Positions 37,377-49,938 of a stretch of 64,000 nucleotides of DNA are shown here, piece by piece. Every line of letters begins with the position of its first letter. Positions within the stretch are counted from its first letter, which is position 1. Origin of the DNA: Candidatus Flavonifractor merdavium. Its GTDB lineage: Bacteria; Bacillota; Clostridia; Oscillospirales; Oscillospiraceae. A program made the translations under genes and the position numbers. The stretch lies in the NCBI GenBank assembly GCA_019119335.1, contig DWXF01000030.1:16148-80147 (forward strand), read 5' to 3'. Below the pieces are notes generated by a model, which saw nothing but the letters and a program-made list of their open reading frames with translations, ran no database searches and had not been told where the DNA came from.

Positions 37377-37883
37377 CTATACGCTCAGGGCCTCCCGGGC
37401 AAAGGCGGCCGCCTGGTCCAGGTCGGCCTGGTCGGGGTGGGTGAGGGCCAGGTCAAAGGCCCGGAGCATGGACACCAGCTTGCCGTCGCCGGGCTTCTCC
37501 TTCAGCTGGGCCTCGTACCGGTCCCGGACGGCCTGGGGCATCTTGCCGGTGCAGAAAAAGGTGCTCACCACCTGGTTGCCCTTGGGCACCTCCCCCTTGA
37601 ACCGCTCGGCCAGGGAGGTGAAATACATCTCCGAAATACCAAAGCCGGCGGTGCCAAACAGGGCCACCCGCTTGCCGTGGAGACTCTGCAAAAATTCCTT
37701 CATCTCCGCCGCGCAGCTGCCCTTGTCGGTCCAGGAGCCGGCAAACACCAGCTCCGCCCTGTCCACGTTCTGGGGAGGCGGTCCGAAGGCCACGATCTCA
37801 TGGCCCTGGCAGGCCTCTTGAATGGCCTGGGCCACCTGGGCGGTATTGCCGGTGGCGCTGGAAAACACAATGGCGATTCTCAT
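37377..37883 (-). CDS. Flavodoxin-family protein
   Basis: MRIAIVFSSATGNTAQVAQAIQEAC; AELVFAGSWTDKGSC; KRVALFGTAGFG. Confidence 0.85.
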   Translation of the reverse strand: MRIAIVFSSATGNTAQVAQAIQEACQGHEIVAFGPPPQNVDRAELVFAGSWTDKGSCAAEMKEFLQSLHGKRVALFGTAGFGISEMYFTSLAERFKGEVPKGNQVVSTFFCTGKMPQAVRDRYEAQLKEKPGDGKLVSMLRAFDLALTHPDQADLDQAAAFAREALSV

Positions 37884-37893
37884 ATCTTTCTCC

Positions 37894-38331
37894 TTACTTG
37901 TACTTCCGGCTCTCCGCCACCGCCAGCTCGTCGCAGCGGTTGTTGTACGGGTTGTCCGCGTGGCCCTTAACCCAGTGGAGGCGTACCGTGTGGTAGTCGC
38001 ACAGCGTCAGCAGCCTGTCCCACAAATCGGGATTGAGGGCGGGCTTTTTGTCCCCCTTCACCCAGCCCCGGGCCTTCCAGCCCCGGGCCCAGCCCTTCTC
38101 CAGGGCGTCGATGACGTACTTGGAGTCGGAGTACAGCTCCACGATGCAGGGCTCCTTCAGGGCCTCCAGGGCGGTGATCACGCCGGTGAGCTCCATGCGG
38201 TTGTTGGTGGTGTGTCCCTCTCCCCCGGAGAGCTCCTTTTTATGCTCCCCGTACTGGAGGATGGCCCCCCACCCTCCGGGGCCGGGGTTGCCGGAGCAGG
38301 CTCCGTCGGTATAGATGGTAACTGTTTTCAT
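37894..38331 (-). CDS. rnhA: Ribonuclease HI
   Basis: [79 protein letters not shown]. Confidence 0.97.
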   Translation of the reverse strand: MKTVTIYTDGACSGNPGPGGWGAILQYGEHKKELSGGEGHTTNNRMELTGVITALEALKEPCIVELYSDSKYVIDALEKGWARGWKARGWVKGDKKPALNPDLWDRLLTLCDYHTVRLHWVKGHADNPYNNRCDELAVAESRKYK

Positions 38332-40832
38332 GCTTCTCCTTCCGGCTGGAGGTCGGTGTTCTCCTCCTCGTTCTCCCGGTCGGTGAGGGCCATGGAAATC
38401 ACCTGGTCCCCCTCCTCCTTGAAGCGCATGACAATGACGCCCTGGGTGGAGCGGCCGGCCACGCGGATGTTATCCACATGGGTGCGGATAATGGTACCGC
38501 TCTGGGTGACCAGCAGCAGGTCCTCGTTGCCGTCCACCACCTTGATGCCCACCACCTTGCCGGTCTTTTCGGTGACCATATAGTTGCGGATACCCAGGCC
38601 GCCCCGGTTGGTGATGCGGTAGTCCTCCACCGGGGTGCGCTTGCCGTAGCCGTTTTCGGTGATGGAGAGGACGCAGCGGCCGGCGGTGGCCCGGGCGGCC
38701 CCCACCACGTAGTCCCCCTCCCGCAGGCGGATGCCCCGGACGCCCACGGCGGTACGGCCCATGGGCCGCACGTCGTTTTCGTCAAAGCACACGGCCTGAC
38801 CGTCATGGGTGGCGATGAGGATGTTCTTGGTGCCGTCGGTCTCCCGGACGGTGATCAGCTCGTCCCCCTCCTCCAGGGTGAGCACCCGCAGGCCGTTGTT
38901 GCGCAGGTTCTTGAGGGCGGCCACCGACAGCCGCTTCACCGTGCCGCTGCGGGTGATCATCACCAGGAACCGGTCCTCGCTCTCCACGTCCCGGGTGTGG
39001 ATCATGGCGGACACCTTCTCCCCCTGCTCCACCTGGAGGATGTTGATGAGGTTGGTGCCCCGGGCGGTGCGGCCCGACTCGGCAATCTGGTAGCCCTTTT
39101 TGCGGAACACCCTGCCCCGGTCGGTGAAGAAGAGAATATAGTCGTGGGTGGAGGCGGTAAACACGGTGTTCACCGAGTCCTCCTCCTTGGTGGACATGCC
39201 CTTGCGGCCCTGGCCGCCCTTGCCCTGGGCGGCGTACTCGCTGACGGCGGTGCGCTTGATGTAGCCGCCGTCGGTGAGGGTAAAGACGCACTCCTCCTCC
39301 TCGATGAGGTCCTCGATGTCGATTTCGTCCTCCACGTCCTGGATCTCGGTGACCCGCTCGTCGGCGTACTTGTCCCGGATGGCGGTGAGCTCGTCCTTGA
39401 GCACGCCCCGGATCTTCTCCTCACTGGCCAGCAGCTCATTAAAGTAGGCGATGCGCGCCTCCAGCTCCTTGTACTCGGCCTCCAGCTTCTCCTTTTCCAG
39501 ACCCTGGAGCCGCTTGAGCTGCATGTCCAGAATGGCCTGGGCCTGGATCTCGTCCAGCCCGAACCGGCTCATCAGATTTTCTCTGGCGTTGTCGTAGCTC
39601 TCCCGGATGGTGCGGATGACCTCGTCAATGTGGTCCTGGGCAATGAGCAGGCCCTCCAGCAGATGGGCCCGCTCCTGGGCCTTCTTCAGGTCATAGCGGG
39701 TGCGCCGGACGATGATCTCCTCCTGGAAGGCGATGTACTCGTCCAGAATGTGCCGCAGGGAGAGAATTTTCGGCTGGGACTGGTCGTCCACCAGGGCCAG
39801 CATGTTGATGGCGAAGGTGGTCTGGAGCTGGGTCTGGGCGAACAGGCGGTTGAGCACCACCTGGGGGTTGGCGTCCCGCTTGAGCTCAATGACCACCCGC
39901 ATGCCGTTGCGGTCGGACTCGTCCCGGATGTCGGAGATGCCCTCCAGCCGCTTGTCCTCCACCTGGTCGGCCATGCTCTTGATGAGCATGCGCTTGTTCA
40001 CCTGGTAGGGAATTTCGGTGACGATGATCCGGGTACGGTTCTGGCCGAACTCCTCAAACTCCGTGCGGGCCCGGACGCACACCCGGCCCCGGCCGGTGGC
40101 GTAAGCCGCCCGGATGCCGGAGCGGCCCATGATGATCCCCTTGGTGGGGAAATCCGGGCCCTTCACGTGCTCCATCAGGTCGCTGAGGGTGGCGTTGGGG
40201 TCGTCCAGCACGCAGATGGCGGCGTCGATGACCTCCCCCAGGTTGTGGGGGGGAATGTTGGTGGCCATACCCACAGCGATGCCCGCCGAGCCGTTGACCA
40301 GCAGGTTGGGGAACCGGCTGGGGAGCACCCGGGGCTCCTTCCGGCTCTCGTCAAAGTTGGGGTCCCAGTCCACCGTGTCCTTCTCGATGTCCCGCAGCAT
40401 CTCGTCGGAGATTTTGGACATGCGGGCCTCGGTGTAACGGTAGGCGGCCGGGGGATCGCCGTCGATGGAGCCGAAGTTGCCGTGGCCGTCCACCAGGGGG
40501 TAGCGCATGGAGAAGTCCTGGGCCAGGCGCACCAGGGCGTCGTACACCGACGCGTCGCCGTGGGGGTGGTAGCGGCCCAGCACGTCGCCCACGCAGGTGG
40601 CCGACTTCTTGAAGGGCTTGTCCGCCGTCAGGTTGTCCTCATACATGGCGTAGAGAATGCGCCGGTGGACCGGCTTCAGGCCGTCCCGCACGTCGGGCAG
40701 GGCACGGCCCTTGATGACGCTCATGGCGTACTCGATATAGGACTGCTCCATCTCCTTTACCAGGGGCGAGGTGACGATGGTCTGGTCCGGATACCGGATC
40801 TCCTCCGGGTCATATTGTGGCTTTTTGCTCAT
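38328..40832 (-). CDS. gyrA: DNA gyrase subunit A
   Basis: [86 protein letters not shown]. Confidence 0.99.
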   Translation of the reverse strand: MSKKPQYDPEEIRYPDQTIVTSPLVKEMEQSYIEYAMSVIKGRALPDVRDGLKPVHRRILYAMYEDNLTADKPFKKSATCVGDVLGRYHPHGDASVYDALVRLAQDFSMRYPLVDGHGNFGSIDGDPPAAYRYTEARMSKISDEMLRDIEKDTVDWDPNFDESRKEPRVLPSRFPNLLVNGSAGIAVGMATNIPPHNLGEVIDAAICVLDDPNATLSDLMEHVKGPDFPTKGIIMGRSGIRAAYATGRGRVCVRARTEFEEFGQNRTRIIVTEIPYQVNKRMLIKSMADQVEDKRLEGISDIRDESDRNGMRVVIELKRDANPQVVLNRLFAQTQLQTTFAINMLALVDDQSQPKILSLRHILDEYIAFQEEIIVRRTRYDLKKAQERAHLLEGLLIAQDHIDEVIRTIRESYDNARENLMSRFGLDEIQAQAILDMQLKRLQGLEKEKLEAEYKELEARIAYFNELLASEEKIRGVLKDELTAIRDKYADERVTEIQDVEDEIDIEDLIEEEECVFTLTDGGYIKRTAVSEYAAQGKGGQGRKGMSTKEEDSVNTVFTASTHDYILFFTDRGRVFRKKGYQIAESGRTARGTNLINILQVEQGEKVSAMIHTRDVESEDRFLVMITRSGTVKRLSVAALKNLRNNGLRVLTLEEGDELITVRETDGTKNILIATHDGQAVCFDENDVRPMGRTAVGVRGIRLREGDYVVGAARATAGRCVLSITENGYGKRTPVEDYRITNRGGLGIRNYMVTEKTGKVVGIKVVDGNEDLLLVTQSGTIIRTHVDNIRVAGRSTQGVIVMRFKEEGDQVISMALTDRENEEENTDLQPEGEA

Positions 40833-40900
40833 GCTGTTGCCTCTCAATCTTTATGGTAAGGTCAAAGAGCGGCCCTCTGTCAGGCTCGCCCCGCCTCCTC

Positions 40901-41701
40901 CTACTGCTCCAGCATCCGCTGGATGTTCTCCTCTGTCAGAAACAGATACTCCGGCTGGATTTCCTGACTGTCTCTCACATAGACATAGCGCCACGCCTCG
41001 TAAACGGAGGCGTCCAGGGGTGACGAGTCGTCATTGATATAGTAGACGAAGCCGGTGTCGCTGGTGTCGGTTTCCTCCGGGTAGCCTTCCGGCAATGCCT
41101 CCCTGCCCCAGGCGCGTACCGAGCCTACATAATCGTAGCCTTCCCCACCGGGATCATAGCAATAAAGGGAATAGGGCCAGAAATCCCGCCCCGCAGCGCT
41201 CTGGTTATGAGACCAGCCCACCTGGACCGCGCCGCTCTCATAAAACGTAAATCTGGGATACTCCTCCAGCTGGATGCTCATTCTCCCGCTCTCTTCGTCC
41301 CAGCGGCAGACAAAGCCCCGGTGTCCTGCCATCATGTCCGTGGTATAGACCACAATCAGCTCCTCTTCCCCGTCCCCGTTTACATCGCAGACGGCAAACT
41401 GATTTTGCTCCATATCGGGATACTCCCAGGCCCGGTTGCTGGTATCCGTTTCATCAGGCAAAACCCGCTCCCGGAGCATCCGCTCCAGGGCGGCGGCATA
41501 GGCCTGCCGGGCTCCGGCATAGACTTCAGCGGGTGCTTCGGTATTCAACACTGCGGACGTCAGGCCGGGATCGGAGGAGGTGACCGATACGGATTCCGGG
41601 GAAGAAGCAAGGGTACGCTCCGCCTCGCCCTCCGCATTGCAGGCGGTGAGAGCCACAACTGTTGTCAAACCGAGAACAGCCAGTGAAACGTATCGCTTCA
41701 T
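40901..41701 (-). CDS. Putative lipoprotein, unknown function
   Basis: Lipobox-like AVLGLTTVVALTAC; FAVCDVNGDGEEELIVVY (VCBS/FG-GAP-like). Confidence 0.75.
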   Translation of the reverse strand: MKRYVSLAVLGLTTVVALTACNAEGEAERTLASSPESVSVTSSDPGLTSAVLNTEAPAEVYAGARQAYAAALERMLRERVLPDETDTSNRAWEYPDMEQNQFAVCDVNGDGEEELIVVYTTDMMAGHRGFVCRWDEESGRMSIQLEEYPRFTFYESGAVQVGWSHNQSAAGRDFWPYSLYCYDPGGEGYDYVGSVRAWGREALPEGYPEETDTSDTGFVYYINDDSSPLDASVYEAWRYVYVRDSQEIQPEYLFLTEENIQRMLEQ

Positions 41702-41714
41702 GTCGCTTCCTTTC

Positions 41715-43739
<2,025 letters not shown>

Positions 43740-44006
43740 CTATGATTCAAAACTGTTGCTCTCCGCCCGCCGCAGCAGGGTGGCGGCGGACAGCTGGGAC
43801 AGGTACACCGTGCCGCTCCCTTTTTCCGGGGCGCACAGCACAAAGGACCGGGGCAGATCGTCGGACACGTTGACCACCCGCCCCTCCTTCTCCGCCCGCT
43901 CCAGAAAGGCCCGGGTCAGGTGGGAGGAGCTGGCGTTGTCCAGGTCGAATACCCCCACCACGTCCCGGAAGGGGACCACCACGCTCTGGCCCAGATGCAG
44001 ATACAT
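43740..44006 (-). CDS. remB: RemB (DUF370) family regulator
   Basis: MYLHLGQSVVVPFRDVVGVFDLDNASSSHLTRAFLERAEKEGRVVNVSDDLPRSFVLCA; between recF and gyrB. Confidence 0.88.
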   Translation of the reverse strand: MYLHLGQSVVVPFRDVVGVFDLDNASSSHLTRAFLERAEKEGRVVNVSDDLPRSFVLCAPEKGSGTVYLSQLSAATLLRRAESNSFES

Positions 44007-44009
44007 CCC

Positions 44010-44321
44010 TCACTCCCCCCTTTTGTTCTCCCAAATCACCCGGGGACCCCACAGCCGCTTCCACAGCCGCCAGCCCAGAGCGGTACCGATGATAGCACAC
44101 AGGGCGGGCAGGCCGGGGACAAACAGAAGCTGGGTCACCGGAGACTGGCTGGATTCCCACACGTTGAGCCGTCCCGCCGCCACCAGGGCGGTGAGGGCCA
44201 GAACCACGGCGGGGGGCAGAATTCGCCACAGCTTCCGCTTCAAAAACCGGCAGACCAGATATTCCGCCGCCAGCCCCAGCAGCAGGGGCAAAAGACAAAA
44301 AACGCCGACAATGATGGGCAT
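44010..44321 (-). CDS. Small membrane protein
   Basis: MPIIVGVFCLLPLLLGLAAEYLVCRFLKRK...; in the recF-remB operon context. Confidence 0.6.
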   Translation of the reverse strand: MPIIVGVFCLLPLLLGLAAEYLVCRFLKRKLWRILPPAVVLALTALVAAGRLNVWESSQSPVTQLLFVPGLPALCAIIGTALGWRLWKRLWGPRVIWENKRGE

Positions 44322-44330
44322 ATGCTCTCC

Positions 44331-45437
44331 TTATTCCACCAACGCCCCGCCCCGGATGTGGAAGGTACGGGCGTCCCCCAGACGGCTGAGCTCCATTTCC
44401 TCACAGCAGGTAATGAAAACCTGGCCGTTTGTGATACGTTTGAGTACATATTCCTGCCGCTTTCCGTCCAGCTCGGAGAGCACGTCGTCCAGCAGTAGCA
44501 CCGGCCACTCCCCGGTCTCCTGGAAGAAGATCTCCCGGGAGGCCAGCTTCAGGGACAGGGCCGCCGTCCGGGTCTGGCCCTGGGAGGCAAACTGCCTGGC
44601 CCGCAGCCCATCCAGCAGCACCACCAGATCGTCTTTGTGGGGACCGGACAGACATTGCCGGGCCTCCAGCTCCGCCCGCCGGTGGGACTGCTGGTGCTCC
44701 AGCAGCTCCTCCAGAATGGCCCGGGGCTGGGCCAGGGGGTCGGCGACGGTGCTCACCGTCTCGTACCCCAGCTCCAGCTCCTCCCGGCCGCCGGAAAAGT
44801 CCCGGTGGATGGCGGGGGTGGCCTCCCCCAGCCGCCGGATGAAGTGGGCCCGGTAGTGGATGATGAGGGCCCCGGTCTGGGCCATGCGCAGGTTGAACTC
44901 GTCCAGGGTGTCCAGCAGAGAGGGGTGCTCCCCCCAGTCCCGCAAAATCCGGGTCTTGTGCTCGTACAGCCGCCGGTACTCCGCCAGGGCCTCGGCGTAC
45001 CGGGGCCGCAGCTGGCAGATACAGGTATCCAGAAACCGCCGGCGCACCGCCGCTCCCTCCCGGATGAGCCACAGATCCTCCGGGCAGAAGAGCACCGTGT
45101 TCAGCACCCCCGCCAGCTCCCCGGCGGTTTTCAGCCTGACGCCGTTGGACAGCAACTGCCGCCGGGCTCCCCGGCTCAGCCGGGCCTCCAGGGTGAAGGT
45201 GCGCTCCCGGGTATCCACCTCCCCCTTGACGAAGGCGTGGTCCACCCCGAACTGGATGAGCTCCTTATCATACCTGGCCCGGTGGGAGGAGGCGGTGGAC
45301 AGGTAGGCCATGGCCTCCAGCAGATTGGTCTTGCCCTGGGCGTTTTCCCCCCAGATGACGTTGACGCCTGGGGAGAATTTCCCCTCAAAGTGGGGGTAGT
45401 TGCGGAAAAAGTCCAGGGTGAGGGAGCGGAGGATCAT
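44331..45437 (-). CDS. recF: DNA replication and repair protein RecF
   Basis: [69 protein letters not shown]. Confidence 0.98.
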   Translation of the reverse strand: MILRSLTLDFFRNYPHFEGKFSPGVNVIWGENAQGKTNLLEAMAYLSTASSHRARYDKELIQFGVDHAFVKGEVDTRERTFTLEARLSRGARRQLLSNGVRLKTAGELAGVLNTVLFCPEDLWLIREGAAVRRRFLDTCICQLRPRYAEALAEYRRLYEHKTRILRDWGEHPSLLDTLDEFNLRMAQTGALIIHYRAHFIRRLGEATPAIHRDFSGGREELELGYETVSTVADPLAQPRAILEELLEHQQSHRRAELEARQCLSGPHKDDLVVLLDGLRARQFASQGQTRTAALSLKLASREIFFQETGEWPVLLLDDVLSELDGKRQEYVLKRITNGQVFITCCEEMELSRLGDARTFHIRGGALVE

Positions 45438-45646
45438 ACGACCTCCAGCTCCACCCCGTCCAGGGCGGCCCGGTCCCCGGGGCGCAGCTTTTTGCCCCGC
45501 ATGGTGCAGGTCTCCCCGTTTACCGTCACCTCTCCGGCCTGAATGCGCTCCTTGGCGTCTCCGCCGGTCTCGGCCAGCCCCTCATATTTCAGCAGGGCCT
45601 CCAGCTTGATATATTCCGTATTGATCTTGACCTGTCTTGTTTCCAT
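45434..45646 (-). CDS. rlbA: S4-domain RNA-binding protein RlbA/YaaA
   Basis: [46 protein letters not shown]; between recF and dnaN. Confidence 0.92.
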   Translation of the reverse strand: METRQVKINTEYIKLEALLKYEGLAETGGDAKERIQAGEVTVNGETCTMRGKKLRPGDRAALDGVELEVV

Positions 45647-45658
45647 CCGGCTTTCTCC

Positions 45659-46081
45659 TCACGTTTCCACAAAGGCTTCCAGCAGGGTATAGACCTCCGG
45701 CAGGGCTTTTTTCAGGCTTACCGGCCTGCCCTTGGCCCGGTCGTAGAAGAAATGGACGCTGGTGCCCTCCGCCCGCAGCTGTCCGGTGACGGAATCCACC
45801 ATCCGGTAGCCCATCTCCAGCTTGGTCAGCTGGAGCTTGTTCACCTTTACGGTGATGGCCACCGTCTCCCCGTACCGGGTCATGGATTTGTAGGCGCAGG
45901 ACACTCTGTACACGGCAAAGTCGATGCCCGCCTCCACCGCTTTTTCATAGCCCCAGCCCAGCTGGTCCAGAAAGTCGGAGCGGGCCTCCTCCATCCAAAG
46001 GATATGATTTCCATGGTGGACGATGCTCATGCCGTCGGTCTCATAAAACTGCACTTTGTGCAGGTAGGGATGCAGTTCCAA
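45659..46081 (-). CDS. Acyl-CoA thioesterase (4HBT family)
   Basis: VQFYETDGMSIVHHGNHILWMEEARSDFLDQLGW. Confidence 0.92.
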   Translation of the reverse strand: MELHPYLHKVQFYETDGMSIVHHGNHILWMEEARSDFLDQLGWGYEKAVEAGIDFAVYRVSCAYKSMTRYGETVAITVKVNKLQLTKLEMGYRMVDSVTGQLRAEGTSVHFFYDRAKGRPVSLKKALPEVYTLLEAFVET

Positions 46082-46102
46082 GGCGTTTTTTCTTCCTTTC
46101 CG

Positions 46103-47215
46103 TCATTCTCCGGCCCGCAGGCGGACGGGGAGCACCATATACAGGAACTTCTCCTCCCCCTCGGTGGGCAGGATCACGCAGGGGGACACCCCGGTGGTGA
46201 GCTCCAGCCGCACCTTGTCTGCGGGGGCGGCCTTCAGCGCGTCCATCAGATACTTGTTGTTGAAGCCGATCTCCAGCCCCTCGCCATCGCCCTGGATGGG
46301 GCACTGGTCGTAGGCGTCGCCGATGGCGGTCTTGGTGGAAATTTTCAGCACCCCGTTGTCAAACACGCACCGCAGGGGAGATTTCAGCTTATCGCTGATG
46401 ATGAGGCTCACCCGGTCGATGGAGGACAGCAGGGTGCGGGTATCCCCCTCCACAATGATGGTGTTGTTCCGGGGGATGGCCTGGCGGTAGGCCAGAAATT
46501 CTCCCTCCAGCCGGCGGGAGACCAGCATGGTGTCCCCCACTTTGAACATCACATGCCGGGCGCCCTGAGTCACTGAGGCGGGCTCGTCCACATCGGAACA
46601 GATCTTTTCCACCTCGGACAGGGCGGCGCCGGGCACGACGAAGGAAAATTCTGGTGCTCCTTCCTTTTTCTCTATAGCCTCATGCCGCAGGGCCAGCCGG
46701 TAGCCGTCCACCGACACCACTGTCAGGCCGCTGTCGTCCACTTCAAACAGGGAGCCGGTGTGGATCGGGCGGCTTTCGTTGTCGCTGACGGCAAAAATGG
46801 TCTGGGAAATCATGGATTTCAGCTTGCTTTGCGGTAAAATCAGGGAATTCTGGTACTCTACGGTGGGCAGCTCGGGGAATTCCTCCGGGTCGGTGCCCAG
46901 GATATTGAATTCGCTCATGCCGCATTTGATTTTGACCATATAGTTTTCTGCCTGGAAGGATACCATGTCGTCCGGCAGCTTGCGGATAATTTCGCCAAAC
47001 AGCCTTGCCCCCAATACCAGGGTACCCTCCTCCTGGATGTCGGCGGGTACGGTGGTGCGGATGCCAGTCTCCAGATTGTAGCCGGTAAGCCGCAGTTCGC
47101 TGCCCGCTTCCACCAGGATCCCTTCCAGAGCGGGAATGGAGCTCTTTGGAGACACAGCTCTTGAGGTGGTGGAGATGGCTGCCTGCAATAGTGCCTTCTC
47201 ACAGGTGAATTTCAT
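46103..47215 (-). CDS. dnaN: DNA polymerase III sliding clamp
   Basis: MKFTCEKALLQAAISTTSRAVSPKSSIPALEGILVEAGS; C-terminal LPTEGEEKFLYMVLPVRL. Confidence 0.98.
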   Translation of the reverse strand: MKFTCEKALLQAAISTTSRAVSPKSSIPALEGILVEAGSELRLTGYNLETGIRTTVPADIQEEGTLVLGARLFGEIIRKLPDDMVSFQAENYMVKIKCGMSEFNILGTDPEEFPELPTVEYQNSLILPQSKLKSMISQTIFAVSDNESRPIHTGSLFEVDDSGLTVVSVDGYRLALRHEAIEKKEGAPEFSFVVPGAALSEVEKICSDVDEPASVTQGARHVMFKVGDTMLVSRRLEGEFLAYRQAIPRNNTIIVEGDTRTLLSSIDRVSLIISDKLKSPLRCVFDNGVLKISTKTAIGDAYDQCPIQGDGEGLEIGFNNKYLMDALKAAPADKVRLELTTGVSPCVILPTEGEEKFLYMVLPVRLRAGE

Positions 47216-47296
47216 AGCGCGTATCCTCCGTTTCCTGCGTTCCCCTCCGGAAGAGGAGAGGAAAATGTCGTAATAGTACGCCGTAGGGGAAAAAAA

Positions 47297-47454
47297 TGTG
47301 GAAAAGTGGCGTAACTGCCTGAGGCCCTAAGGAAAGCGTTTCCACAGGGGTTGTGGACGGATTTTTTTGGTTTCCACAGGGCGGGAAAGAAAGGGCGGTT
47401 TTTCCACATGTCCCTTTCCACATCTCCACAAAATCCTGTGGAAAGGTGGAAAAA
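47297..47454. promoter_or_regulatory. oriC: DnaA-box cluster, likely oriC (dnaA-dnaN intergenic)
   Basis: TGTGGAAAA 47297, GTTTCCACA 47338, TGTGGACGG 47352, GTTTCCACA 47370, TTTTCCACA 47400, CTTTCCACA 47414, ATCTCCACA 47422, TGTGGAAAG 47437, GGTGGAAAA 47446. Confidence 0.8.
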
Positions 47455-47459
47455 CTGGT

Positions 47460-48779
47460 TTATTCGTACCGGGCGTTGATATTGGCGTTGATGTCCTTGA
47501 TGACCTCGGCAATTTCGGGGGATTGCTTGGTCAGCTTTTCGATGCGGTCGATGGAGTGCATGACGGTGGCGTGGTCCCGGCCCTCGAACTCTTTGCCGAT
47601 CTCCTTCAGGGAGAGGTTGGTCATCCGGCGGATCTGGTACATGGCGATCTGCCGGGCCAGGGCGGTGTCCTTGGTGCGGCTCTGGCCCCGGAGGGCGCTG
47701 GCGTCGATGTTGTAGAACTTGCTCACCTCGTCGATGATCACGTCGGGGGAGGGGAGGAATTCCGCCTTGTCCTTGAACATGTCCCGCACCGCCCGGGTGA
47801 CGGTGTCCACGTCCACGCTCTCCCCCATCAGCTCCTGGAAGGCCAGAATCTTGTTGACGGTGCCCTCGATCTGGCGCACGTTGGAGGTGATGTTCTCGGC
47901 GATGTACTGGAGCACCGGGTCGGGCAGGTTCATGCCCCGGCGGATGGCCTTGTTCTTGATGATGGCCACCCGGGTCTCGTAGTCGGGGGGCTGGATGTCC
48001 ACCGGCAGACCCCACTCGAACCGGGTGCGCAGCCGGTCGTCCAGCCGCAGCATTTCCTTGGGGGGGCGGTCGGCGGTAAACACGATCTGCCGTCCGGCCT
48101 CATACAGGGAGTTGAAGGTGTGGAACATCTCCTCCTGGGAGCTCTCCTTGCCGGCGATGAACTGCACGTCGTCCATGAGAAACACGTCGGCGTAGCGGTA
48201 TTTCTCCCGGAACTCCTGGTTGCGGCCCTCCCGGATGGCCTGGATAAGCTCGTTGGTGAAGGAGTCCCCCTTGATGTACACAATGCGGAACTCCGGATGA
48301 TTTTTGTGGATTTTGTGGGCGATGGCGTAGAGCAGGTGGGTCTTGCCCAGGCCGGACTCCCCGTAGATGAACAGGGGGTTGTAGGTCTGGGCGGGCTGCT
48401 CGGCCACCGCCAGGGCGGCGGCGTGGGCAAATTTGTTGGAGGAGCCCACCACGAACCGCTCGAAGGTGTATTCCTCGGTGCCGGGGAAGAACACGTCCTC
48501 GGTGTCGGCGGGTTTTCCATAGCCCTCCAGCTCCCCTTCGCCCAGTACCACCACTTCGAACTCGGCGGAGAACAGCTCATAGAGCGCCTTCTGGATCACG
48601 GGCACATAGCGGGACTGGATGATGTCCCGCTTGAAGTTGGACGGTGTGTAAAGCACAAACCGGTTGGCGTCCAGGGAGACCGCCACGGCGTCGTCAAACC
48701 AGGTGTTGATGGTGGTGGCGGTCATCTCCCCCTCCATCAGGGAGAGCACCTTGGCCCAGAGATCGGCCGGTAAATTCAC
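47460..48779 (-). CDS. dnaA: Chromosomal replication initiator DnaA, GTG start
   Basis: NPLFIYGESGLGKTHLLYAIAHKI; LMDDVQFIAGKESSQEEMFHTFNSL; FEGRDHATVMHSIDRIEKL. Confidence 0.99.
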   Translation of the reverse strand: MNLPADLWAKVLSLMEGEMTATTINTWFDDAVAVSLDANRFVLYTPSNFKRDIIQSRYVPVIQKALYELFSAEFEVVVLGEGELEGYGKPADTEDVFFPGTEEYTFERFVVGSSNKFAHAAALAVAEQPAQTYNPLFIYGESGLGKTHLLYAIAHKIHKNHPEFRIVYIKGDSFTNELIQAIREGRNQEFREKYRYADVFLMDDVQFIAGKESSQEEMFHTFNSLYEAGRQIVFTADRPPKEMLRLDDRLRTRFEWGLPVDIQPPDYETRVAIIKNKAIRRGMNLPDPVLQYIAENITSNVRQIEGTVNKILAFQELMGESVDVDTVTRAVRDMFKDKAEFLPSPDVIIDEVSKFYNIDASALRGQSRTKDTALARQIAMYQIRRMTNLSLKEIGKEFEGRDHATVMHSIDRIEKLTKQSPEIAEVIKDINANINARYE

Positions 48780-48818
48780 GAAAAGACCACCTCTTTCAGA
48801 AAATATCGTATCCAACTA

Positions 48819-48847
48819 ATTATATCAAAAAAACGCCCCTCACGCAA
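48819..48847 (-). promoter_or_regulatory. Predicted dnaA promoter
   Basis: Minus strand TTGCGT - 17 nt - TATAAT (-35 at 48847-48842, -10 at 48824-48819). Confidence 0.65.
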
Positions 48848-48967
48848 CGGATACTATAATAAAAAAGAATTCCTTTTTCCGGGGGTTCTTGGGGCAAGGC
48901 GGACACAAGATGTTGTATCCGCCCCGAAAGGGGAAGAAAAAAACAAAAAAGATTGCAAAAAAACTAG

Positions 48968-48997
48968 TTGACAGGGGATTTTGGAATAGGCTATAAT
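48968..48997 (+). promoter_or_regulatory. Predicted rpmH promoter
   Basis: TTGACA - 18 nt - TATAAT. Confidence 0.8.
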
Positions 48998-49113
48998 ACC
49001 ATGTGCATCGTGAAATTAACATGGTGTAAAGCAATTTTCTTTGTCAACCGCAGCCGGAAGGCTGTTGTGGAGGCGGGGCGACCCGTCGATTTTTGTACAG
49101 GAGGTGTCCCCAC

Positions 49114-49248
49114 ATGGTCCGTACCTATCAGCCCAAGAAGCGCCAGCGCTCCAAGGAGCACGGGTTCCGCAAGCGTATGCGCACCGCCAACGGCCGCAAG
49201 GTTCTGGCGCGCCGCCGCGCGAAAGGCCGCGCCCGTCTGACCCACTGA
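49114..49248 (+). CDS. rpmH: 50S ribosomal protein L34, 44 aa
   Basis: [47 protein letters not shown] aggaggtg. Missing from the ORF track because of length. Confidence 0.97.
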   Translation: MVRTYQPKKRQRSKEHGFRKRMRTANGRKVLARRRAKGRARLTH

Positions 49249-49337
49249 TGCTTCCGCAAATGGAATAAGGGCTTTTTGAGGGGCGGGGGAGCTTTCCCAC
49301 CGCCCCTGCGCAGTATACGCAGAAACGGAGCGGGAAC

Positions 49338-49691
49338 GTGAAGCATACCATCTCCCTGAAACAGAATCATCTGTTCCGCCGGCTGTACAGCAAGGGCAAG
49401 AGCGCGGTGGACGGCCGTCTGGCGGTCTACTGCCGGAAAAATGGCGGCAGCCGCAGTCGGCTGGGCCTCACCGTTGGGGTCAAGCTGGGCAAGGCGGTGG
49501 CGCGCAACCGCACCCGCCGCCGTATCCGGGAGGCCTACCGGGTCAACGAGGCCCGCTTTGTCCCCGGCTACGACATTGTGGTGGTGGCCCGGGTGAAGGC
49601 GGGCCACAGCCGCTACCGGGAGCTGGAGCGCAGCCTGCTTGCCCTGTCGGACAAGCTGGGCCTGCTGAAAAAGGAGGCGGGCGGACGGTGA
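49338..49691 (+). CDS. rnpA: Ribonuclease P protein component
   Basis: [52 protein letters not shown]. Confidence 0.96.
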   Translation: MKHTISLKQNHLFRRLYSKGKSAVDGRLAVYCRKNGGSRSRLGLTVGVKLGKAVARNRTRRRIREAYRVNEARFVPGYDIVVVARVKAGHSRYRELERSLLALSDKLGLLKKEAGGR

Positions 49692-49906
49692 AAAAGCTGC
49701 TTCTGGCCGCCATCCGGTTTTACCGCAAGTATATCTCCCCCACCCGTCCCCCCTGCTGCCGGTTCATCCCCACCTGCTCGGCCTACGCCCTGGAGGCGGT
49801 GGAGAAATACGGGGCCCTCAGGGGGGGCTTTCTGGCCCTGCGCCGTCTGCTGAAGTGCCAGCCCTTCCATAGGCAGAAGACCATCGAGTACGACCCCGTC
49901 CCCTGA
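49688..49906 (+). CDS. yidD: Membrane protein insertion efficiency factor YidD
   Basis: [53 protein letters not shown]. Confidence 0.96.
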   Translation: MKKLLLAAIRFYRKYISPTRPPCCRFIPTCSAYALEAVEKYGALRGGFLALRRLLKCQPFHRQKTIEYDPVP

Positions 49907-49938
49907 GGGGACAGAAAACCCGATTTGGAGGCGCGCAA

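Noticed and set aside
38478-40859. 793-aa plus-strand ORF antisense to gyrA
   Set aside because: Antisense of a conserved gene; H/V/L/G-rich with no motifs.
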